A stretch of DNA of 64,000 bases from Ehretia macrophylla (taxonomy: Eukaryota; Streptophyta; Magnoliopsida; Boraginales; Ehretiaceae), in NCBI GenBank assembly GCA_037974665.1, contig CM075764.1, positions 85,368,825-85,432,824 on the forward strand, read 5' to 3'. Shown here one piece after another: positions 56,917-64,000 of this stretch. The translations under genes were made by a program, and so were the position numbers. The first letter of the stretch is position 1, and each line of letters begins with the position of its first letter. Below the pieces are notes generated by a model that had not been told where the DNA came from, searched no databases, and was given only the letters and a program-made list of their open reading frames with translations.

Positions 56917-59576
56917 TGTCACGCCCCAACTCGACCCTTCTTACGATCAGTCAGGACGCAACGGAATTTCGACAGCATAACGATAGTAACATGAGCATCA
57001 GGGCTCTAAACCAACCCTTAAGGACAACATACATCAACTCCACAAGTCACCAACCAACTCCACAATCAAATTAGCAACATACAACACAACCATTTCATAC
57101 ATTAAACATTCCTTCATCAACTCTTTCATAGTTATGCGCCTCCGTTCCAACATAATACATTTACTATATAACATACACTTCCAAAATAGATTATAGCCCA
57201 CCTAGAAACCTAATCATGTTCCAAAACAAGATTACTAAGCTAGCAACATTTAATGTACTATCTTTACAATATCCTATGTAACATGAACTTTTAAGTAAAA
57301 TACAAGACAACTAAGTTTAATATATAATATAACAAAAGTACAACATCATAAATCAGGGACAAGACTCTGGCACATAGGACTTGTCCACATATGGCACATT
57401 ATCCTCTTCTGGAGGCACTTACCCGTAATCTGGATCGGTAACACCTGTATACATGTAATAAATGAAAGTAAGTTTATATAAAATAAGCCCAGTGAGGATT
57501 CGATAGATCTCTAACAGTATTTACTATACTCCTTGGAAATCATCCTTTGAGCAGTAAACACACAATAAACATCAATATCATTATAAATGCAACAATAGCA
57601 ATAACTGTAAACACACAATAAGGATACGATACATTTGCTAATGAAGCTCCATACACCATTCAATGCTCATCAACTCCTCCAAACTCAAAGACACAATCCT
57701 GAGGTACCTTGACCTAGACCCACACCCCATGGCCTTTTCTCCCATGCAAGATAGGGATTAGCCATGATAATTGTGCCCGTAGCCTCGGATGCCTCCCGAG
57801 GTGACACGACATTATCAAAGCTTACAACAATGGGACTCAATTCGAGAGGTTAACAATATTGGTTGTCCGACTCTCGACTCATAATAACAATAACAATCAC
57901 AATTCGAGAAGTCAACAACATTGGTTGCCCGACTCCCAACTAATAAAAACAATAACAATTCCAATTCGAGGAGTCAACAACATTGGTTACCCGACTCCCG
58001 ACTAATAAAAACAATAACAATCAGTTAATAATGTAACACCCCGGATTAACCCCGAGCGTGCTCCTCACGGTTTTGTAACAACGATCAATAATCAATAATC
58101 AATTAATCCGTATTTCAACAATCAATTAAACAACATTTAACAATCAACAACTATATAATCATGAAACAATTAAGTTAGATGACAAAGTAGTCCATCCAAC
58201 TCAACATGCATTAAACACACAACCAAACCCTAGTCTAACCATCAACAACCCACAATTCAATCACTCAAATACCACCCAAACATCCAAAGGCATAATTCTA
58301 CATTTTAAAGAAAGACAACCCAAACTTCTAAAAGTCATAACTTACATTATACTAATCTGATAACCTCCAAACCAGTTTCTATCACTCACCCACTCAATCA
58401 ACAACATTAGCCCCCTCGGAAACTAACCATAATCCATCCAAATCAAGCATAACAACCCTAAAACCCTAATGCACCATGGCTGAAATTTCTGGACTTTCAC
58501 ACTGACATTGCAATCAAAATTTTGGCATTACAACATTACTACCAAGTATTTAACAAACTTTTACAAGCTAACAACAATCGATTCCAACCATCACAACTCT
58601 AGATATTCAACAAATAGCCAATAACTCAACTTTTAATACCCGAAAAATAAAATTCATACTACAATGGTTCAAATCTTACATAAACACATATAAACGATCC
58701 TTAGCATGTACTGAGCAATAATATAACATCAATCAACTTTCTAACGGTTCAAAATTCAATTATATGCAAAAACATAAAAAATGACATTTGAGATCTAGAA
58801 TTTTTCTCTCACCTTTGATGTGTTATGAAGCTAGAAAGATGCTCAATGAATGCCCAACAAGTAGAATCAAGCCTTGGATGATGAAGTTTGGCCTTGAATT
58901 GCAACTTTTAATGAAAATTTGCCTTGAAAAAATATTGAAAAACCTTTCAAAATAGCTATGGAGTTTCGGCCTCCTTGTGTATGTTTTGTGGTGTTTTTGT
59001 GTTGTTTCATTATATGTTAATGATATATTAAGCAAAGGTAAACAAATAAAAGAAAGTCAAAGTTGACACATAGTTAGTTTTTAGTATTTTTCGTCTTTTA
59101 ATTCTATTTTATACTATTTCTTGCTCAAAACATTAATTTGACACTTAGACTATTTTAAGTAGTTTATTTTTAGGTGACAAGAGTTTTCTCATGCAAAGAC
59201 TTTCACCCGACTCGGCTAAAAACGTGATTTTTGTAAAAGAAAGTGTAAAAAATTTTAAAATTTCAAAACCGATTCAAAATCTGTTTTAATCAAACACAGG
59301 TCTATTAATACCCGAGGACTAGGTTTTAAAACATTTAAAACACCCCAGTAAAAATTTTAGCAGACAGGTGTTCAAAATACTATTCACTAAAACCGGCGAT
59401 AAAATTTCTTATGCCAATTTTGATGAAAATTTCATGAATGCACATATACCATGTACTAGGAATATAAATCACATATTTAGCACATTCTAATTCATATAAC
59501 ATATAAACAAGTCAAATCACGCAAATTGAGGTAAAGACACGCAGATCGAGATAAAGATAAAAACTGGGGTTTCACA
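56917..59576 (-). mobile_element. Tekay-like solo LTR (2,660 bp) inside the copia LTR
   Basis: The plus strand starts TGTCACGCCCCAACTCG and ends TGGGGTTTCACA, flanked by exact GTGTT duplications (56912-56916, 59577-59581). Shares landmarks with the 45586 LTR (GGATACGATACA; CCCAGTGAGG). No coding. Confidence 0.85.
57839..58024. repeat. Three-copy ~61-bp minisatellite within the solo LTR
   Basis: AATTCGAG, GTCAACAACATTGGTT, CCGACTCCC and AATAACAAT recur three times (from about 57839, 57900 and 57963). Confidence 0.9.
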
Positions 59577-61275
59577 GTGTTAATGTGTTTATATACTCGA
59601 GTACACACTTGTTGGTTTTTGTGTATTAAATGTATGTATCATTATAAGCCAAGTGTATCTAAATGTTTTGGCTTGTGTGCATTATATTGTACTAATGATT
59701 TTGTAAGCCAAAATATCTTATGAATGCTTGGTGTTGAAAGAGGAAGAGGATCTTGCACAAAGAAGATATGTGATTGATCAAAGAAGAGATGCAAGATAGA
59801 AAAGATGCAAGCTAACGTATGCCATTGAAGAATGTAAAGATCAAGCTTACTACTAGCATGAAGAAATAAAGTCTTGAAGAGCTAAAGAAGTGAATATCAT
59901 ATTTCAAGAATCAAGACCTCAAGACATGATGATGAAGTGGTGTTATAAGGCTAGAGAATTGGTGACATAAGGGGTAGCGGCTTAAAAATATCATTTGTCT
60001 TAAGTATTCATTTTTATGGTTCAAGCTCTTGATAATCTTTCAAAATGTCTTTAAATCTTTCCTCAAGAGTTTTGAAAAGATTTCAAAAGGTTAAATGGGT
60101 TGGAACATCTTTTGAAGAAATGTTCTTAAAAGGTTTAAACAATTTATCTTCAAAAGATTGAATTTTCAGGTAAAAACTTTGTTATAAACTCTTGAATTCA
60201 AAAATCGGTTTTGATCTTTCTACAAGAGTTTAGAAAATATTTTGAGATGTTAAATGACATGAAAAACTCTTCTGAATAAGTGTTTATATGAGGTTGAAAC
60301 TTATATCTTCAAGAAACTTGATAGCAAATGTTTTGGACAAATTTTGCTAAAAATCCTGTAACACCAAGGATGATACTCGGGCTTGATAACAAGACCGGTA
60401 TCAAGACTGCCCCCCTAGGCAGAATTATTGCATTTTTACCAGGCTTGATACTCGATAGTGTTAACATGACCGGTATCATAACCAATGGTCTAGGAATTTG
60501 GAAAACTAGCCGTTTTAAACCGTTAGAACATTTTTTATAAATACTAAATCATCAATTGAACTTCTTCCAACATCTCCAAAACATCACATATTGATTATAA
60601 GCTTCAAATTTCATATACTTCAATCAATATACACCAAGCTTGAGCTATAACTTGTAAATCTATTATGCATACAAGAGCTTTCAATTGTATTATCTACTCA
60701 TTAAGGAGTTTGTATTGTTCTTCATTGTATTATCTTTCAAATACTTAAGTCCTTGTATTGTATATACTCTTGGGTTCTAGATTAGGATTAAGAGAATCCT
60801 TATAAAGGGAAGAGTGTGGGAAAAACCTTTGTGGACTCAAAGGAAGAGGGATAGTAGGTTGGAGCTTTATCTACATTTGAAAAATCTTGTGTTTTCTCTT
60901 GTGGACTCAATAGAGAATTGTTGTAAGTTGGTTTATGCTTCACCAACATTTGAAAAAGTATTGTTTTAGTTGAGTTTAATAAATCCTAAGGGGAAGATTA
61001 CCTTAGGTGGTAAACTAGGCCTTCAAAATTCGAACCACTTGAAAATACCGAGTTTGACTTCTCTCTCCCTACTCTATTTACATTTATTGTCATATATATT
61101 GCTTAGAGTAATTATCTTTCTCTTGTGTGTGATTTTATTCATCATAATACTTCTTATTGTCCACACAATGTGTTTGATAAATTGTCTCAAAGAGGTTTTT
61201 GTGGGTTGTAGTAAAGTTTTAAATAGCAATACTTTGTTATAACCTTAATTCACCCCCTCTTAAGATTATTTACCA

Positions 61276-61937
61276 CTAATAAAATGGGTTCCAAAATAAA
61301 TGAGCAAACCTTAGATCAAGTACTTAGACAGTCGAGAGAAGAGGCACGTATTAGAGAAATTGAAGAACAAGAGAAGCGAAGGGGTGTAAGTTCTACTTGC
61401 TCAACAAATAATCCTATGGATAAAATCTTAGGATAGTTAAATAGCATGAGAAATTAGATGAGACACATAATACGCAAATGGCTTCACTTGGTGAATAGAG
61501 AACAAATGTTGATAATACTCTTGCAGACTAGCAATCAAAAGTTACCAACTTAACTGAAATGTTTAACTCTAATACATTTGATCTAGAATATGTTGTAGAC
61601 AGGGCAGGATGATACAAATCACATAAGGACTCATCTGTTTCAACACTCACCAAGAAATTGATCTCAACCACCTAGAGGAACTCAGACACCTAGAAGACAA
61701 GAGGGTCGTGATGGTGCATATAGAGGACATGGAGACTCTTAGTCTTTAATTTGCCCTTACATTTCTACTTTACTTTCTATCATGATTTTGTTGCACTTTC
61801 ACCTCTTTGAACTCCTTTTGTTGTATTGGCACCTTCTCTGAACTAATATTTTGTGACTCTACTATGCTTGTTCTGTTTTTTATGATACCAAAGGGGAAGA
61901 AGAAGTAGAATGTTGTTGAAGTAAGTTTGGTTTGTGA
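61276..61937 (+). other. Leader of the copia pol region, poorly conserved
   Basis: Begins CTAATAA like the sequence after LTR copy 1, then MGSKINEQTLDQVLRQSREE in a short Glu/Arg-rich frame, a decayed Arg/Gly-rich segment (PPRGTQTPRRQEGRDG) that could be a gag remnant, and AAGGGGAAGAAGAAG near 61891-61905. No clear zinc knuckle or protease. Confidence 0.4.
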
Positions 61938-64000
61938 ATGTTGTTTGTCATATTTATCAATAATTTTTTACGTTGTGGATATATTTATCTATTGCATGAT
62001 AAATCTCAATTTGTAGAGGCCTTTGAGATCGACATTAAAGAAGTTGAGAGACAATTAGATAAAAAAGTAAAATTTATCAAATTAGATAGAGGTAGTGAAT
62101 TTTATGGAAAGTATATTAAATCAGGTCAATGTCTAGGACCTTTTGCTAAGTTTCTAGAAAAGCATAGCATATGTGCTCAATACACTATGTCAAGCATACC
62201 ACAACAAAATGGTGCAACTGAAAGGCATAATCGTACATTATTGGATATGGTTAGGAGTATGTTAAGTTATTCATCTTTACCAATATCATTGTGGATGTAT
62301 GCATTAAAGACTACTATGTATTTATTAAACAAGGTTCCTAGCAAGGCAATTTCAAAGACTCCATTTGAATTGTGGACAGGAAGGAAACCTAGTTTAAAAC
62401 ACTTACATGTTTGGGGTTGCCCAACAGAAGTAAGAGTTTATAATCCACATGAAAATAAATTGGATTTCGAACGACCAGTGGTTACTTCATTGGTTATCCA
62501 TAAAAATTCAAAAGGTATAGATTTTATTGTCCTACCCATAGTCCAAGAATAGTGAAAACTGAAAATACTAGGTTCATTGAGAATGGTAAAATTAGTGAGA
62601 GTGGAGAACCACGTAATGTGGTCATTCAAGAAGTTAGAGTGGAGATACCTTTACCTGTAACTTTTAAATTTGTTGTTCAACCTAATAATGTTCAAGAAAA
62701 ATGAATGACCAAACACTCCAAAATGATAATGTCAATAATGAACCTACTATAGTAGTTGAACCACAAGAAGTAGCATTAATAAAATCTCAAAGACAAAGAA
62801 GATATATTATTTTTAACGACTATGTGGTTTATCTACAAGAGTCAAAAATTGACTCATAAATTAATAATGATCCAGTGTCATTTTCATAAGCCATTGAAAA
62901 TATTGATTCTACTAAGTGGATAGATGCCATGGAAGAAGATTTAAAATCTATGGATAGAAATCAAGTTTGGGATCTTATCGAATTGCCTAAAGATTCTAAG
63001 AAAGTCGGGTCCAATTGGGTCTTTAAGACTAAACGCAACTCTAATGGCAATATCGAAAGATATAAGGTTAGACTTTTTGCCAAATGATTTACTCAGAAAG
63101 ATGGCATTGACTACAAAGAAGCATTTTCACCGGTTTCTAAAATGGATTTACTTAAAATTATTATGGCATTAGTAGCTCATGATGATTTAGAGTTACATTA
63201 AATGGTTGTGAAAACTGTCTTTCTTAATGGAGATTTAGAAAAGGATGTTTATATGGACCAACTTGAAGGCTTTTGGAACACATGGTGTATAAATTAAAAA
63301 AGTCAATATACGGACTTAAACAAGCTTCCCAACAATAGTATCTTAAGTTTAATGATACCATAACTTCCTTTGAGTTTAAGAAAAACACTGTTGATCGGTA
63401 TATGTGTGTGTGTGTGTGTGTGAAGGTCAGTGGGAGCAAGTTTATTTTACTAGTTTTGTATGTTGACAATATTTTGCTAGCTGCAAATGAATTGGTTTAC
63501 CACATAAAACCAAGAAATTTCTCTTTGAGAGTTTTGAAATGAAATATATGGGAAAGGTGACCTATGTGATAGGATTGAAATATTCTGTGATAGATCACAA
63601 GCATTGTTAGGGTTGTCTCAAAAGGCATATATTAATAAAATCCTAGAAAGATTCAATATGGAAGAATGTTCAGCATAAATTGTTCTAATTCAGAAAGGAC
63701 ACAAATTTAGCCTTATGCAATGTCCAAAGAATGAACTGGAATGTGAACAAATGAAAAATATTCCTTATGCCTCTAACATTGGGGGCTTAATGTATGCACA
63801 AACCTGTACTAGGCTAGACATCAATTTTGTTGTTGGAATGCTGGGTAGGTATCAAAGTAATCCAGGATTAGATCATTGAAAAGTTGTAAAAAAAGTTCTC
63901 AGATACTTGCAAGGAACAAAAGATATCATGCTCACTAATAAATGACGCAACATCTACAGGTGGTTGGATATTCAAATTCAGATTTTGCTAGATTTACTGA
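61938..64000 (+). pseudogene. Ty1/copia integrase and reverse transcriptase (runs off window)
   Basis: Integrase: 61938-62552, open 204 codons, with [29 protein letters not shown] (catalytic Asp), [20 protein letters not shown] (catalytic Glu), then [20 protein letters not shown] and [10 protein letters not shown]. After stops: a linker (PRNVVIQEVRV), then RT: KWIDAMEEDLKSMDRNQVW, VGSNWVFKTKRNSNGNIERY, DGIDYKEAFSPVSKMD and LVLYVDNILLAAN at about 63446-63487, where the YVDD catalytic motif reads YVDN. A GT microsatellite lies just upstream. RNase H start near 63960 (VGYSNSDFARFT). Many stops, so inactive. Confidence 0.9.
63402..63422 (+). repeat. (TG)n microsatellite in copia RT
   Basis: About ten TG units inserted in the RT coding region shortly before the catalytic motif, likely arising after the copy died. 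Confidence 0.9.

Larger units (their letters stand above)
56563..61275 (+). repeat. Copia-type LTR, copy 2, interrupted by a solo LTR
   Basis: Starts TGTTAATCCTAAGG and ends GATTATTTACCA. Split at 56917-59581 by a solo LTR plus one target duplication; the LTR sequence resumes at once (AATGTGTTTATATACTCGAG). TATA box at 60536-60543. Confidence 0.85.

Noticed and set aside
57839-58024. CRISPR-like regular repeats
   Set aside because: Contiguous minisatellite units without spacers in a plant LTR; same reasoning for 27706-27762 and 44213-44702.

Overview
The window is nuclear DNA of a flowering plant, most likely a eudicot. It has AT-rich intergenic DNA, a plant biotin synthase gene with spliceosomal introns, an intronless plant calmodulin-like gene, decayed plastid DNA, and many nested plant transposable elements. 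Only two genes look functional: the 3' part of BIO2 (457-6802, + strand, 5' exons to the left of the window) and a CML3/CML7-type EF-hand gene (42980-43432, +). No species is assigned.

Layout. 1-6802: last four BIO2 exons; the 4.7-kb intron between the first two holds a Harbinger-type MITE (1572-2533) and a dead LINE. 6803-14750: intergenic DNA with a LINE 3' end (RNase H, to 8606), several TIR elements (8749-9778, 10334-11360, 11368-11748, 12635-12795), a TRIM-like element (12991-13480) and a fold-back element. 15002-23487: a complete but internally deleted Ty3/gypsy Tat-type element (Tat-1) with two ~493-bp LTRs and an exact AAGAC target duplication, itself carrying a solo LTR. 23827-26410: 3' end of a second Tat element (minus strand). 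26719-31048: a truncated LTR of a long-LTR family (here called Tekay-like) fused to a third Tat element (minus strand). 31049-35372: a Tekay-like element with only ~370 bp between its LTRs. 37340-41270: seven or more scrambled plastid fragments. 42980-43432: CML gene, followed by tandem repeats. 45010-49150: a fourth Tat fragment split by a 3.0-kb solo LTR. 51899-64000: a Ty1/copia, SIRE-like region with two 2.05-kb LTRs, a gag, a solo LTR inside the second LTR, then a decayed integrase-RT region running off the window.

The most interesting recurring structure is an antisense ORF (aORF) in at least three separate Tat elements. It lies between pol and the 3' LTR, on the strand opposite gag-pol. 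In each case a TATA box of the form CTATAAA lies about 215-290 bp before the start codon. In Tat-1 the aORF also shows plausible introns and a C-terminal coiled coil. All copies here are broken, but start, order and promoter position agree. Second, the insertion order of many elements can be read from exact target-site duplications, including a 9-bp duplication that becomes perfect only after a MITE is computationally removed from one copy.
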